From positions 1-57,883 of the forward strand of contig JANXTR010000049.1 in the NCBI GenBank assembly GCA_025352325.1: a stretch of DNA of 57,883 bases. The letters are read 5' to 3'. Below the pieces are notes generated by a model that worked only from the letters and a program-made list of their open reading frames with translations, did no database searches and was not told the origin of the DNA. Made by a program: the position numbers and the translations under genes. Each line of letters begins with the position of its first letter. Positions within the stretch are counted from its first letter, which is position 1. The DNA comes from Microbacteriaceae bacterium. Lineage in GTDB: Bacteria > Actinomycetota > Actinomycetes > Actinomycetales > Microbacteriaceae. Below, piece after piece: positions 31,987 through 41,565 of this stretch.

Positions 31987-32046
31987 AGGCCAGAAATGGC
32001 CTGAGCCCAGCAACAAACAGAAGGCCCGGACTCGCGTCCGGGCCTT
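31987..32046. terminator. Two hairpins between rskA and pstB (bidirectional terminator)
   Basis: AGGCCA-GAAA-TGGCCT (31987-32002) is a perfect tetraloop hairpin. AAGGCCCGGAC (32021-32031) pairs with GTCCGGGCCTT (32036-32046) around TCGC, an eleven-pair stem. It separates the convergent rskA and pstB genes and would serve both. T-runs are minimal, as is common in actinobacteria. Confidence 0.75.
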
Positions 32047-32073
32047 CGTCAAATCCCCAGCGCGCGCGTTGGC

Positions 32074-32853
32074 TCAACCGAACTTGCCCGAGACGTAGTC
32101 CTCGGTGGCCTGCACGTTTGGACGCGAGAAGATCGTGTTCGTCTCGTCGTATTCGATGAGCTTGCCGGGCTTGCCGGCGCCGGCGATGTTGAAGAACGCG
32201 GTCTTGTCGCTGACGCGGGAGGCCTGCTGCATGTTGTGGGTCACGATCACGATCGTGTACTCCTGCTTGAGGTCCTCGATGAGGTCCTCGATGGCGAGCG
32301 TCGAGATCGGGTCGAGGGCGGAGCACGGCTCATCCATCAGGAGCACGTCGGGCGAGACCGCGATGGCGCGGGCGATGCAAAGTCGCTGCTGCTGGCCGCC
32401 CGAGAGGCCCTGGCCGGGCAGGCTCAGGCGATCCTTGACCTCTTCCCAGAGGTTGGCACCGCGCAGCGACTTCTCGATGAGGTCGTCGCCGTCGGACTTC
32501 GACAGCCGACGGTTGTTGAGTCGCACGCCGGCGAGCACGTTGTCGGCGATCGACATCGTCGGGAACGGATTCGCCCGCTGGAATACCATGCCGACTTGAC
32601 GGCGCACCATTACCGGGTCGACGCCGGGTGCGTAGAGGTCGTTGCCGTCGATGATGACCTCGCCCTCGACGTGGGCGCCCGGGATGACCTCGTGCATGCG
32701 GTTCAGCGTGCGGAGAAACGTCGACTTACCGCAGCCGGATGGGCCGATGAAGGCTGTCACCGTGCGGGGCTCGATCGTGATCGAGACGCCCTCCACCGCG
32801 AGGAAGTCGCTGTAGTAGACGTTGAGATCGTTGACCTCGATGCGCTTGGACAC
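32074..32853 (-). CDS. pstB: Phosphate ABC transporter ATP-binding protein
   Basis: A 259-residue ATPase energising high-affinity phosphate import. The Walker A motif is GPSGCGKST (about residues 33-41), the signature LSGGQQQR, Walker [14 protein letters not shown], and the switch His is in VTHNMQQA. It is the last gene of pstSCAB, 51 bases after pstA, and ends at a strong terminator. In PhoU-containing bacteria PstB-PstC also relay phosphate status to the SenX3/PhoR kinase, and phoU is present at 50822. Confidence 0.97.
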   Translation of the reverse strand: MSKRIEVNDLNVYYSDFLAVEGVSITIEPRTVTAFIGPSGCGKSTFLRTLNRMHEVIPGAHVEGEVIIDGNDLYAPGVDPVMVRRQVGMVFQRANPFPTMSIADNVLAGVRLNNRRLSKSDGDDLIEKSLRGANLWEEVKDRLSLPGQGLSGGQQQRLCIARAIAVSPDVLLMDEPCSALDPISTLAIEDLIEDLKQEYTIVIVTHNMQQASRVSDKTAFFNIAGAGKPGKLIEYDETNTIFSRPNVQATEDYVSGKFG

Positions 32854-32904
32854 TGGGTTCCGTTTCGTCGGGCTTGATTCGGGCGAATGGATGCGGTCGC
32901 GCGG

Positions 32905-34008
32905 CTAGCGCAGACCTTTGGGAGCGAAGACGCGGGCGACGATCCGCGCGATCAGGTTGAGGATCACGACGAGCAGCACGAGCAGCAGGGCGGCGCCCCA
33001 CGCGGAGTCGACGGATGCCGGGATATCGGTGCCGGGGAACTTGTAGTTCGCGTACGCCTGCACCGCGAGGCTTGACTGCGGCCCGTTGAACGGGTTCGCG
33101 TTGAAGTTGTTGGTGAAGCTCGCAGCGATGAAAATCGGCGCAGTCTCGCCGATGACCCGCGCGATGGCGAGCATGATGCCCGTGATGAGCCCGGCGATCG
33201 CGGTCGGAAGCACGATGCGCGTGATGGTACGGAACTTGGTCACGCCGAGCGCGTACGATGCCTCGCGCAGTTCGGAGGAGACCAGCTTGAGCATCTCCTC
33301 GCTCGAACGCACCACGATCGGGATCATCAGAACCGAGAGGGCGACGGACGCCGAGAAGCCGCTGAACGCCTTCGGCCCGACGATGAGCGTGAACAGTGAG
33401 AACGCGAACAGGCCGGCGACGATCGACGGAATGCCGGTCATCACGTCGACGAGGATGGTCACCGTCCGCGCCATCCACTGGGTGGGCTGCGCGTATTCGA
33501 CCAGGTAGATGGAGGTGAGGAGTCCAATCGGTACCGACATCAGCGTCGCGATGCCGGTGATCTCGAGGGTGCCGACGATCGATTGGAGCGCGCCCTGGGT
33601 CACGGTCACCTTGAGGGTGGCCGGGTCGAATGCGGTGTGCGTCGACTGGGTGATGAACGAGAGGTTCATCGAGCTCGCCCCGCGGATCACGACGGTGCCG
33701 AGGGTGGAGATGAGCGGGATGAACGCCAGCAGGAACGCGACGATCACGAGACCGCGGATGACCCGGTCGGTCGCCTTGCGACGGTTCTCGACGATCGCCG
33801 AGAACACCCCGATGGCCAGCAGATAGACGATCGCGGTGACGACTAGCCAGCCGACAACGTTGAATCCCATCAGGGCGAAGACGCCAGCCACGACGAGCAG
33901 CGACGCGACAAGCGCGTAGAGCTCAAAGAATCGGGGCAGCTTGCCGGTCGTGAGGCCGTTGGCCTGCGGGCGCGGCTTGCGCGGCCCGGTTAGCACGCTC
34001 GCGGTCAT
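32905..34008 (-). CDS. pstA: Phosphate ABC transporter permease PstA
   Basis: A 367-residue permease, longer than usual because two extra helices (residues about 28-75) precede the classic six-helix core. The inner-membrane-component region contains the EAA-type loop REASYALGVTKFRTITRIVLP and GIMLAIARVIGETAPI. The ATG at 34008 follows GAGAGGAAG and overlaps the pstC stop (ATGA). With PstC it forms the membrane channel for phosphate. Confidence 0.95.
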   Translation of the reverse strand: MTASVLTGPRKPRPQANGLTTGKLPRFFELYALVASLLVVAGVFALMGFNVVGWLVVTAIVYLLAIGVFSAIVENRRKATDRVIRGLVIVAFLLAFIPLISTLGTVVIRGASSMNLSFITQSTHTAFDPATLKVTVTQGALQSIVGTLEITGIATLMSVPIGLLTSIYLVEYAQPTQWMARTVTILVDVMTGIPSIVAGLFAFSLFTLIVGPKAFSGFSASVALSVLMIPIVVRSSEEMLKLVSSELREASYALGVTKFRTITRIVLPTAIAGLITGIMLAIARVIGETAPIFIAASFTNNFNANPFNGPQSSLAVQAYANYKFPGTDIPASVDSAWGAALLLVLLVVILNLIARIVARVFAPKGLR

Positions 34009-35186
34009 GACTTCCTCTCTCGGACGGCTCGGTCTCCCGGTGAACCGGGGTCGGTCGCCGAGAGGGCCGTGTCGGCCACGAAGATCGGGGTCTCGCCCGG
34101 CACGAGCACGATGCCCACCTTCGCCTGCGAATCTTTCTTGCGCTTCTTCCCACCCGCGCCCGGACCGGTGCGGGCGATGATGCTGCGCGCCGCGAAGTTC
34201 ACGGCCAGCGAGATGACAAAGAGCATCAGGCCGGTGCCGATCAGCGCCTGACGCTGCAGGGTGTTCGACTCGGGGAAGTTGAGGGCGAGGTTCGCGGCGA
34301 TGGTCTGTGAGTTCTGGGTGTCGGTGAGCACGAGCAACGAGAAGATCAGCGACGGGGAAATGATCAGCGCGATCGCCATCGTCTCGCCGAGGGCACGGCC
34401 GAGGCCGAGCAGGATCGCGCTGACGACGCCGGAGCGTGCGTACGGGAACACCGCGAGGCGGATCAGCTCCCACTTGGTGGCGCCCAGCGCGAGCGCAGCC
34501 TCCTCGTGGAGGCGCGGCGTCTGCAGGAAGATCTCGCGCGAGATCGCGGTGATGATCGGCAGGATCATCACCGCTAGCACGACGGCCCCGGCCAGGATCG
34601 TGGAACCGGTACTGCTGGCGGCGCCTCCGAAGGGCGGGAACCAACCGAGGTTCGCGTTGAGCCAGTGCTCGAGCGGCAGCAGGAACGGCCGGATGACGAA
34701 GATGCCCCAGAGGCCGAAGACGACCGAGGGGACGGCGGCCAGCAGGTCGACCAGGTAGCCGAGGATTCCGGCGAGTCGACGCGGCGCGTAGTGCGAGATG
34801 AAGAGTGCGATGCCGATCGCAATCGGAGCACCGATCACGAGGGCAATAGCCGACACGAAGATCGTGCCCCAGACGAGCGGGAGGACATAGCCCCAGAAGC
34901 TGGTGTTGCCGGCGGTCGTTCCCCCTGCGAGGTCACCGGTCTGCCAGTTCGCGACGATCGCCGGAAGCGATTGGACGATCAAAAAGATTGCGACCGCGGC
35001 GAGAATCACCATGATCAGCACGGCTGATCCGAAGCTCAGGCCAAAGAAGATCCGGTCCTCTGGACGGCCCTTTGCCTTCCCACGAGCCGCCCCCGCTCCC
35101 CGGGGGGAGCGAGGGCCGGACGTGGAGGTGGTCACGCCGGTGGACGACGCGGCCTCAGAGGGGGAACCAGCTGTATGAGTGCTCAC
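34005..35186 (-). CDS. pstC: Phosphate ABC transporter permease PstC
   Basis: A 393-residue permease. A polar N-terminal extension of about 55 residues leads into the first helix (SAVLIMVILAAVAIFLIVQ). The EAA loop reads EEAALALGATKWELIRLAVFP, and ALGETMAIALI follows. A basic C-terminal tail of about 50 residues (GGKKRKKD) is unusual. The GTG at 35186 follows AGAAGGAAA at about five bases. A hairpin between pstS and pstC probably lowers expression relative to the binding protein. Confidence 0.95.
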   Translation of the reverse strand: MSTHTAGSPSEAASSTGVTTSTSGPRSPRGAGAARGKAKGRPEDRIFFGLSFGSAVLIMVILAAVAIFLIVQSLPAIVANWQTGDLAGGTTAGNTSFWGYVLPLVWGTIFVSAIALVIGAPIAIGIALFISHYAPRRLAGILGYLVDLLAAVPSVVFGLWGIFVIRPFLLPLEHWLNANLGWFPPFGGAASSTGSTILAGAVVLAVMILPIITAISREIFLQTPRLHEEAALALGATKWELIRLAVFPYARSGVVSAILLGLGRALGETMAIALIISPSLIFSLLVLTDTQNSQTIAANLALNFPESNTLQRQALIGTGLMLFVISLAVNFAARSIIARTGPGAGGKKRKKDSQAKVGIVLVPGETPIFVADTALSATDPGSPGDRAVRERKS

Positions 35187-35233
35187 TGATTTCCTTCTCG
35201 CTGGGGGCGGGGGTCTCACCGGCGTGACCGGCT

Positions 35234-35257
35234 GCCAGCAGGATATGTCCTGTCGGC
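35234..35257 (-). terminator. Attenuating hairpin between pstS and pstC
   Basis: GCCAGCAGGA (35234-35243) and TCCTGTCGGC (35248-35257) can form a ten-position stem with one mismatch and one G-T pair around TATG. Located in the 86-base gap after pstS, it fits partial termination giving more PstS than membrane components. Confidence 0.45.
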
Positions 35258-35272
35258 CTGTGTTCTACAGAC

Positions 35273-36412
35273 TTACTTGATGGTCGCGATCGTGGTTTGG
35301 GCTTCTTTGAGGATCGAGTCCGGCAGGGGAGCCGAACCGGCGTTCTTCGAAGCGACCGCCTGGCCCGTGGTGCTCTCGACGAAGCCGAGGTAGGACGTCA
35401 CGAGCTTCCCCTGCGTGGCGTCTTTGTGGACGGTGCAGGTGATCACGTAGGACAGCAGCGGGATGGCGTATGCCGACTTATCGGTGACCTTCGAGTAGTC
35501 GAGCACCTGGGTCAGGTCACCGGCACCCTGCGCGGCCGTGGTGGCCGCAGCCGTGAAGGCAGCGGTCGCGCCCGCAGCCGAGTAGGCCACGAAGTCCTTC
35601 CCGGTTCCGACCTGGATCTTCGCCGCGGATAAAGTGCCGACCGAGCTCTGGTCGGCGTAGCCGATGGTGCCCGCACCCGCGGTTACCGCCGCCACGACGC
35701 CGGATCCACCCTGCTGGCCGCTCGTTCCGGGAACCGGCCATGCGTTGCTCGGGGCGGCCGTGAAGATGGTCGGCTCTGTGTCGTGCATGTACTTGGTGAA
35801 GTTGGCAGTGGTGCCCGATCCGTCGGACCGTGTCACGACGGTGATCGCGGTCGCCGGCAGGGTCGTACCGGCGTTGATCGCGGCGATGGCCGGGTCGTTC
35901 CAGGTCTTGATCTGCAGCGTGAAGATCTTGGAGATGACCTCGGTGCTGAGGTTGAGGCCCTTCACGCCTGCCAGGTTGTAGACGAGCGCGACGCCCGAGA
36001 GGTACGCCGGGAGGTTGACCGGCTTGCCGGTGGTGCAGAGTGCCGCCGCCTTCGTGTACTGGTCGGGCTTGAGGGCCGCGTCGGAGCCGACGAAGTCGTC
36101 GCTGCCGGCGAGCCAGTTGGTGACGCCGCCGCCGGAACCCAGCGACTTGTCGTAGTTGACGGTGACGCCCGATGCGCCCAGGCCCTTGAAGGCGGTGGCC
36201 CATGCGGTCTCGGCGTTGGCCTGGGCGCTGGAACCGCCTGCGGTGATCGTGCCGGCGAGGCTGGAGTCGATCTTCGGGTACGGCACCGTGGTATCGGCGG
36301 ATGCGGACGGCGAGGCTGAGCTGCCGGAGTCGGACGATGCGGCACAGCCGGCAAGTGCCAGCGTTCCGACGAGTGCGACGGCAGCAAGGCTGCCAGAGCG
36401 CGTGATCTTCAC
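35273..36412 (-). CDS. pstS: Phosphate-binding lipoprotein PstS
   Basis: A 379-residue extracellular binding protein anchored by lipid. The signal ends at the lipobox LALAGCAAS near residue 22, followed by a Ser-rich linker. Ligand-binding segments include TAGGSSAQANAETAW, SLGSGGGVTNW and TRSDGSGTTANFTKYM, matching the phosphate-contacting Ser/Asp loops. The GTG at 36412 has GAAGGGAA upstream. A two-unit PHO box lies about 97 bases upstream, so induction by phosphate starvation through RegX3/PhoP is expected. Confidence 0.95.
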   Translation of the reverse strand: MKITRSGSLAAVALVGTLALAGCAASSDSGSSASPSASADTTVPYPKIDSSLAGTITAGGSSAQANAETAWATAFKGLGASGVTVNYDKSLGSGGGVTNWLAGSDDFVGSDAALKPDQYTKAAALCTTGKPVNLPAYLSGVALVYNLAGVKGLNLSTEVISKIFTLQIKTWNDPAIAAINAGTTLPATAITVVTRSDGSGTTANFTKYMHDTEPTIFTAAPSNAWPVPGTSGQQGGSGVVAAVTAGAGTIGYADQSSVGTLSAAKIQVGTGKDFVAYSAAGATAAFTAAATTAAQGAGDLTQVLDYSKVTDKSAYAIPLLSYVITCTVHKDATQGKLVTSYLGFVESTTGQAVASKNAGSAPLPDSILKEAQTTIATIK

Positions 36413-36508
36413 TGTGTTCCCTTCGGGAATGCGGAGGTTGTCTTGGTCGGCCCAGAATCGAACCATCGGAGACACTACGAACGGGGCGTGACCAGACTCG
36501 ACTCGGAC

Positions 36509-36526
36509 GGTGAACGCAAGGTGAAC
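36509..36526 (-). promoter_or_regulatory. PHO box upstream of pstS
   Basis: Read on the minus strand, GTTCACC-TTGC-GTTCACC: two perfect copies of the actinobacterial PhoP/RegX3 direct-repeat unit at the standard eleven-base period. It lies between the NUDIX gene end and pstS, oriented toward pstS. Confidence 0.8.
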
Positions 36527-36571
36527 GAATGCTGAAATCGACGCGCGGGGCAGTCGGCACCGCGTGTGGCC

Positions 36572-37525
36572 TCAGGCGGTCGGGCTGTGGATCTCGACCG
36601 CGACAATGCCTGTCTCCGGGTGGTCGACCGGGATATGCAGCACGGCGTATTCGCCGGTCCCGAGCATCGCGGCGCGGCGCAGCTGTCCCGAATCCGGAGT
36701 CCCGGTCGCCCGGACGACCGCCTCGATGATCTGCGGCAGCACCGGTCCGTGGCTGCAGAAGACGGTCGTTGTCTCTTTGCGCAGCCGCTTGGCGACCAGC
36801 TTCGACAGGGCAGCGGCGCCGTCCTGGTAGGCGTCCTGGCTGATCTGCGGCTTCTCGCGGACCTCGAGCCCGGTCACCCGCGCGGTCGGCGCGATGGTGC
36901 GCAGGCACCGCTCCGCCGTCGACGAGATCAACTTCGCGGGGCGGTATGCGGCGATGCCGGGCGCCACGCTGAGCGCCTGGTCCACCCCGCGCTGCAGCAG
37001 CGGACGCGTGGCGTCCGGGCCGTCCCAGCTCTGCGGCGGCACGGCCTTGCCGTGGCGCAGCGCGATGATGGCGAAGGTGCGCGCCCGTCCTTGCTGGTGC
37101 AGTTCGGCGAAGCGCTCGACGATGTCGACGTCGTGCGAGTAGCTGAGCTGGGCGCGGGCGTCGGCGAGCGGCATCCAGTGCAGGCTCTCGATCTCGTCGT
37201 TCGCGACGAAGGTGGAGTTGGCGATCGCGAGCTCGCTCACCTCGGCTGCCCAGTAGTACACGACCTTGTCTCGTCCGTTCGGCATGCGGTACTCGACGAC
37301 GCCGAGCGGGGCGCCGAGCCCGACGACCAGTCCGGTCTCCTCGGCGATCTCGCGCACGGCCGTCTCGGGCAGCGTCTCGCCGGGGTCGACCTTCCCCTTG
37401 GGCAGCGAGGTGTCGCGATGCTGCGTCCGGTACACCAGCAGGATCTGCACCTCGCCGGCGACGATCCGCCAGCAGACCGCACCGGCAGCGAGCACGGGGG
37501 CGCTCGCGGGGGTGCCCGGGTTCAC
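36572..37525 (-). CDS. NUDIX hydrolase fused to a histidine-phosphatase (MutT1-like)
   Basis: A 317-residue two-domain protein. The N-terminal NUDIX box reads [24 protein letters not shown], fully matching Gx5Ex7REUxEExGU. The C-terminal half is a histidine-phosphatase-type domain with LRHGKAV as the RHG motif, STAERCLRT and CSHGPVLP. Mycobacterial MutT1 has this organisation and hydrolyses 8-oxo-dGTP and dinucleoside polyphosphates. The GTG at 37525 overlaps the ppk stop (GTGA), so the gene is co-translated with polyphosphate kinase. Confidence 0.88.
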   Translation of the reverse strand: MNPGTPASAPVLAAGAVCWRIVAGEVQILLVYRTQHRDTSLPKGKVDPGETLPETAVREIAEETGLVVGLGAPLGVVEYRMPNGRDKVVYYWAAEVSELAIANSTFVANDEIESLHWMPLADARAQLSYSHDVDIVERFAELHQQGRARTFAIIALRHGKAVPPQSWDGPDATRPLLQRGVDQALSVAPGIAAYRPAKLISSTAERCLRTIAPTARVTGLEVREKPQISQDAYQDGAAALSKLVAKRLRKETTTVFCSHGPVLPQIIEAVVRATGTPDSGQLRRAAMLGTGEYAVLHIPVDHPETGIVAVEIHSPTA

Positions 37526-39696
37526 CGCGGTCCCCGCTTGCGACCGGCGATCCGCTTGTAGACCACAGCCTGCATGTCGGCGAGCGGGGTGCCGTTCTCG
37601 TCGCGGTCGTGCCGCACCCAGATGCCGTCCTCGCCGAGCCACCACGACGAGGTTCCGTCGCTCATGGCCTCATCGAGAAGTCCCTGCAACTCCGCGAGAT
37701 GCTCGGGACGCACGATGCGCACGAGCGCCTCGACGCGACGGTCGAGGTTGCGGTGCATCATGTCGGCGCTGCCGATGTAGACCTGCGGATCGCCCTGGTT
37801 CTCGAACCAGAAGATCCGCGAATGCTCCAGGTAGCGGCCCAGGATGCTGCGCACCCGGATGTTCTCGCTCAGCCCCTCGACGCCGGGCCGCAGCGAGCAG
37901 ATCCCGCGCACCACGACATCCACCGGGACCCCGGCCTGGCTGGCCCGGTAGAGCGCGTCGATGATGCGCTCGTCGACCATCGAGTTGACCTTGATCCGGA
38001 TGCCGCTGGGCTTGCCAGCCGCCGCGTTGTCCGCCTCGTCCTGGATGCGCTTCAACAGCCCCTTGCGGAGGTGCAGTGGCGCCACCAGAAGCCGCTTGAA
38101 CTTCTTCTCGATCGCATACCCGGACAGCTCGTTGAAGAGCCGGGTCAGATCCTTGCCGACCGTGTCGCTGGAGGTGAGCAGGCCCAGATCCTCGTAGATG
38201 CGGCTGGTCTTCGGGTTGTAGTTGCCCGTGCCGATGTGGCTGTAGTGCTTGAGCGTGCCGTTCTTGTCCTGGCGGACGACGAGCGCGAGCTTGCTGTGCG
38301 TCTTCAGGCCGACGAGTCCGTAGACGACGTGCACACCCGACTTCTCGAGCTTGCGCGCCCAGCCGATGTTGGCCTGTTCGTCGAAGCGGGCCTTGATCTC
38401 GACGAGCGCGAGCACGGCCTTGCCAGCTTCGGCCGCGTCGATCAGCGCCTCGACGATCGGGCTGTCACCGCTCGTTCGGTAGAGCGTCTGCTTGATGGCG
38501 AGCACGTTCGGGTCGGCGGCCGCCTGCTCAAGGAACGCCTGCACGCTGGTCGCGAACGACTCGTACGGGTGGTGCAGCAGGATGTCGCCGCGATCGATGG
38601 ACGCGAAGATGTCGGGCTTCTCGGTCGGCTCGACTGGCAGCAGGTTCACGCTGGTGGTGGGCACATTGCGCGGGTACTTCAGCCGCGGACGGTCGAGCTT
38701 GGTCACCTCGAACAGGCCGCCGAGATCGAGCGGGGCCGGGAGCCGGTAGACCTCCTGCTCGGTGATCTGCAGCTCGCTCATGAGCAAACCGAGCGTGACG
38801 GCATCCATGTCGTCGCTGATCTCAAGGCGGATCGGCGGGCCGAAACGGCGCCGCAGCAGCTCCTTCTCGAGGGCCTGGATGAGGTTCTCGGTCTCGTCCT
38901 CCTCGACCTCGAGATCCTCGTTGCGTGTGACCCGGAACTCGTGATGCTCGACGATCTCCATCCCGGGGAAGAGCTCGCCGAGATGGTTGGCGATGAGGTC
39001 CTCGAGGGGGATGTAACGCAGCAGGCCGCGCGCATCATCCGGGAGCTGCACGAAGCGAGGCAGGTTCGGCGGCACCTTGAGGCGGGCGAACTCCTCTTTA
39101 CCCGTTTTCGGGTTGCGCACGCGGATCGACAGATTGAGAGACAGTCCCGAGATGTAGGGGAACGGATGCGCTGGATCGACCGCGAGCGGCATGAGAACCG
39201 GGAAGATCTGGGCCGAGAAGATCTCGTTGCTGCGGATGCGATCCTTCTCGTCGAGGTCGTTCCAGCTCTCGATGTGGATGCCCGCGGCATCGAGATCGGG
39301 CTTGACGACGTCGCGGAAGGTGTGCGCGTGCCGATCCTGCAGCTCGTGCGCCTTCGCGCTGATGTCGGCGAGCACGTCGAGCGGATCGCGGCCCACGTTG
39401 GTGGGGACGGCGAGGCCCGTGGCGATGCGGCGCTTCAGGCCGGCGACCCGCACCATGAAGAACTCGTCGAGGTTGCTGGCGAAGATCGCCAGGAAGTTCG
39501 CGCGCTCCAGCAGAGGTTGGTTGGGATCCTGAGCTAACTCGAGAACGCGCTGGTTGAACGAGAGCCAACTCAGCTCGCGATCGAGGAAGCGATCGGGGGG
39601 CAGAGTGCCGTCGTCGTCGAGAAACGGCTCTGCCTCGTCGTCATCCAGCAGGTCGGCCGCGATCGTGGCATCGCCGAGGGGGCTGTCGCTCTCCAT
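37522..39696 (-). CDS. ppk: Polyphosphate kinase 1
   Basis: A 724-residue enzyme making polyphosphate from ATP reversibly. An N-terminal acidic tail of about 30 residues precedes the PPK N domain ([18 protein letters not shown]). The catalytic histidine is in [12 protein letters not shown], the second conserved His region is [20 protein letters not shown], and the C-terminal PLD-like motif is present ([17 protein letters not shown]). Length fits the family. It is coupled to a MutT1-like gene, and lies in a phosphate-related stretch together with pst genes. Confidence 0.96.
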   Translation of the reverse strand: MESDSPLGDATIAADLLDDDEAEPFLDDDGTLPPDRFLDRELSWLSFNQRVLELAQDPNQPLLERANFLAIFASNLDEFFMVRVAGLKRRIATGLAVPTNVGRDPLDVLADISAKAHELQDRHAHTFRDVVKPDLDAAGIHIESWNDLDEKDRIRSNEIFSAQIFPVLMPLAVDPAHPFPYISGLSLNLSIRVRNPKTGKEEFARLKVPPNLPRFVQLPDDARGLLRYIPLEDLIANHLGELFPGMEIVEHHEFRVTRNEDLEVEEDETENLIQALEKELLRRRFGPPIRLEISDDMDAVTLGLLMSELQITEQEVYRLPAPLDLGGLFEVTKLDRPRLKYPRNVPTTSVNLLPVEPTEKPDIFASIDRGDILLHHPYESFATSVQAFLEQAAADPNVLAIKQTLYRTSGDSPIVEALIDAAEAGKAVLALVEIKARFDEQANIGWARKLEKSGVHVVYGLVGLKTHSKLALVVRQDKNGTLKHYSHIGTGNYNPKTSRIYEDLGLLTSSDTVGKDLTRLFNELSGYAIEKKFKRLLVAPLHLRKGLLKRIQDEADNAAAGKPSGIRIKVNSMVDERIIDALYRASQAGVPVDVVVRGICSLRPGVEGLSENIRVRSILGRYLEHSRIFWFENQGDPQVYIGSADMMHRNLDRRVEALVRIVRPEHLAELQGLLDEAMSDGTSSWWLGEDGIWVRHDRDENGTPLADMQAVVYKRIAGRKRGPR

Positions 39697-39745
39697 CGAG
39701 TAATCATGTCATCGACGGATGAATGGCGAGTTAACGGGCTGACGC

Positions 39746-40435
39746 TCAGGAGACGGGGGCGGGGAGCCGCTCGGTCTCGTCGTCGTACACGTTGAAGCGG
39801 TAGCCGACGTTGCGCACGGTGCCGATGAGCGACTCGAGGTCGCCCAGCTTGGCGCGCAGGCGTCGCACGTGCACGTCGACCGTGCGGGTGCCGCCGAAGT
39901 AGTCGTAGCCCCAGACCTCGCTGAGCAGCTGCTCGCGCGTGAACACCCGGGAGGGGTGCGTCGCGAGGAAGCGCAGCAGCTCGAACTCCTTGAAGGTGAG
40001 GTCGAGCGGCCGGCCGTGCACCTTCGCCGAATAGCTGGCCTCGTCGATGACGACGCCGGACGCCTGGATCTTGGAGGCCGACTTCTCTTGGGCGAGGCGC
40101 CCGATGACGAGCCGGATGCGGGCATCCACTTCGGCGGGACCGGCCGTCTCGAGAAGCACATCGTCGACGCCCCAGTCCGCGGAGACGGCGGTGAGTCCGC
40201 CCTCGGTGAGCACCAGGACCAGGGGCACCGTGACACCCGTGGTGGTGAGGATCTTGCACAGGGACTTCGCGCTGGCGAGGTCCTGGCGTGCGTCCACCAA
40301 GATCAGATCGGCGGCCGGGGCGTTGATCAACGACGCCGGCTCGGCGGGGATCGAGCGCACGCGGTGGCTGAGCAGACCGAGAGCGGGCAGAAAGTCACCG
40401 TCGACCGCTGAGGTCAGGATCAACAACTGCGCCAC
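39746..40435 (-). CDS. glnR: Orphan OmpR-type regulator, GlnR-like
   Basis: A 229-residue regulator with an atypical receiver domain and a winged helix. The receiver contains [22 protein letters not shown] and [26 protein letters not shown], the pattern of GlnR, whose activity does not depend on a partner kinase. The DNA-binding domain has [35 protein letters not shown] and [13 protein letters not shown]. GlnR controls nitrogen assimilation in Streptomyces and mycobacteria. No kinase gene is adjacent. It is 49 bases upstream of ppk on the same strand. The GlnR identity is by sequence resemblance only. Confidence 0.82.
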   Translation of the reverse strand: MAQLLILTSAVDGDFLPALGLLSHRVRSIPAEPASLINAPAADLILVDARQDLASAKSLCKILTTTGVTVPLVLVLTEGGLTAVSADWGVDDVLLETAGPAEVDARIRLVIGRLAQEKSASKIQASGVVIDEASYSAKVHGRPLDLTFKEFELLRFLATHPSRVFTREQLLSEVWGYDYFGGTRTVDVHVRRLRAKLGDLESLIGTVRNVGYRFNVYDDETERLPAPVS

Positions 40436-40522
40436 GCGAGTCCTCCAAAACGCCTACCCGACAGCATATCGACGGAATCCGTGCCGCTTTCCCCCCGAGT
40501 GAGGATCGGGAGCGCCTGCCGG

Positions 40523-40528
40523 TACGCT
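40523..40528 (+). promoter_or_regulatory. -10 box of a leaderless promoter
   Basis: TACGCT lies six bases before the ATG at 40535, without a Shine-Dalgarno. Confidence 0.45.
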
Positions 40529-40534
40529 CAGGCC

Positions 40535-40789
40535 ATGGCCTCGCAGCTGCGCAGTGTGATTCCCGTGTGGGTGATTGCGCTCGCCGGAGCCGTCGTCGTC
40601 GGCGTTCTCGCGGCATCGGCAGCCCTCACCTGGCTGCCGATCGTGCTGGCCGGCTGCGTGCTCCTGACCTTTGCGATCCAGCTCGCGTTGCAGCGCAAGG
40701 AGGGTCTGGTGACCCGCATGATGGCGAGTCTCGGCGGAGCGCTCGCGATCCTGGCCGTCGCCACGGCGGTGCTGGCACTCGCCGGATAG
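40535..40789 (+). CDS. Small three-helix membrane protein
   Basis: An 84-residue protein with hydrophobic segments VIPVWVIALAGAVVVGVLAA, ALTWLPIVLAGCVLLTFAI and SLGGALAILAVATAVLALA, separated by short polar turns (QLALQRKEGLVTR). It resembles small membrane proteins found near glnR in many actinobacteria, of unknown function. It appears leaderless, and is divergent from the GlnR-like gene. A second tiny membrane protein gene begins nine bases after its stop. Confidence 0.75.
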   Translation: MASQLRSVIPVWVIALAGAVVVGVLAASAALTWLPIVLAGCVLLTFAIQLALQRKEGLVTRMMASLGGALAILAVATAVLALAG

Positions 40790-40798
40790 ACTGAGCGC

Positions 40799-40909
40799 AT
40801 GATCCTCGCCCTTGAGCTGTTCTTCATCGGCCTGCTCGTGCTCGCGGGTCTGGCGATCGCCTTCACGTCCGTCGTGGTGCTTTACAACCTGTTCCGCGGC
40901 CAGTCCTGA
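40799..40909 (+). CDS. 36-residue single-span membrane peptide
   Basis: ATG at 40799 to TGA at 40909. Nearly the whole peptide is one helix (LELFFIGLLVLAGLAIAFTS) ending in VVVLYNLFRGQS. TAGACT, overlapping the previous stop codon, lies six bases before the ATG, consistent with a leaderless internal promoter. It is too short to classify, but placement, promoter and hydrophobic pattern support a real gene. Confidence 0.55.
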   Translation: MILALELFFIGLLVLAGLAIAFTSVVVLYNLFRGQS

Positions 40910-40932
40910 TCCGCCCCGGCGGCACGCGACCC

Positions 40933-41565
40933 ATGTTCGAGCTCGACACCACGCTGCCCGCGGCGGTCGTGCCCCTTTCGTGGCTCCTCGGTATCTGGGA
41001 GGGGAGCGGGATCGTCTCCTACCTGGTGGGCGATGAGATCCGCGAGCACGAGTTCGGCCAGCGCGTCGCGTTCACTCAAGACGGCACGCCGCACGTGCAG
41101 TACTCCTCATCGACCTGGCTGTTCGGCACACCCGACGACGACACCCCGGACGACCCGCTCGCCCCGACTCCGACGCCCCTGTTCTCGGAGATCGGCTACT
41201 GGCGTCTCGCGCGTCCGCTGACTCCGGCGGATGCCGGACCGGGCATGCTGCCCGGCGTCGGCGATCCCGTCTTCACGACGGCCGACGAGGTCGAGACCCT
41301 GCGCACCGACGACGGCGACTTCGAGCTCGAGGTGTCGATCATCCATCCCGACGGCGTGAACGAGCTCTACCTGGGGCGGGTGAGGGGGCCGCGCATCGAT
41401 CTGGTGACGGATGCGGTGGTGCGCACCGCCTCTGCCAAGGAGTACGCCGCCGCGACACGCCTCTACGGACTCGTCGACGACCATCTGCTGTGGGCGTGGG
41501 ACATCGCCGCCCTCGGACAGGACCTGCGCACGCACGCCTCGGGGAGGCTCGCCCGTGTCGAGTAG
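40933..41565 (+). CDS. Nitrobindin-like haem-binding beta-barrel protein
   Basis: A 210-residue soluble protein of the FABP-like/THAP4 family. The N-terminal signature is LLGIWEGSGIVSY, a variant of GxWxGxG, and EIGYWRLARP follows in the barrel. Insertions rich in Pro/Asp (DDDTPDDPLAPTPTP) are atypical. Relatives bind ferric haem and react with nitric oxide or peroxynitrite. The C-terminal strand LLWAWDIAAL ends the barrel. Its stop lies inside the next gene's start region (eleven-base overlap with GTG 41555), suggesting coupling with the YgfZ-like gene. Confidence 0.8.
   Translation: MFELDTTLPAAVVPLSWLLGIWEGSGIVSYLVGDEIREHEFGQRVAFTQDGTPHVQYSSSTWLFGTPDDDTPDDPLAPTPTPLFSEIGYWRLARPLTPADAGPGMLPGVGDPVFTTADEVETLRTDDGDFELEVSIIHPDGVNELYLGRVRGPRIDLVTDAVVRTASAKEYAAATRLYGLVDDHLLWAWDIAALGQDLRTHASGRLARVE

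Noticed and set aside
37609-39537. A 642-codon open frame antisense to ppk, and similar long antisense frames at 1746-3305 and 20892-22553
   Set aside because: They mirror well-supported genes, have His/Arg/Val-rich compositions typical of reverse-frame reading in high-GC DNA, and match no family.
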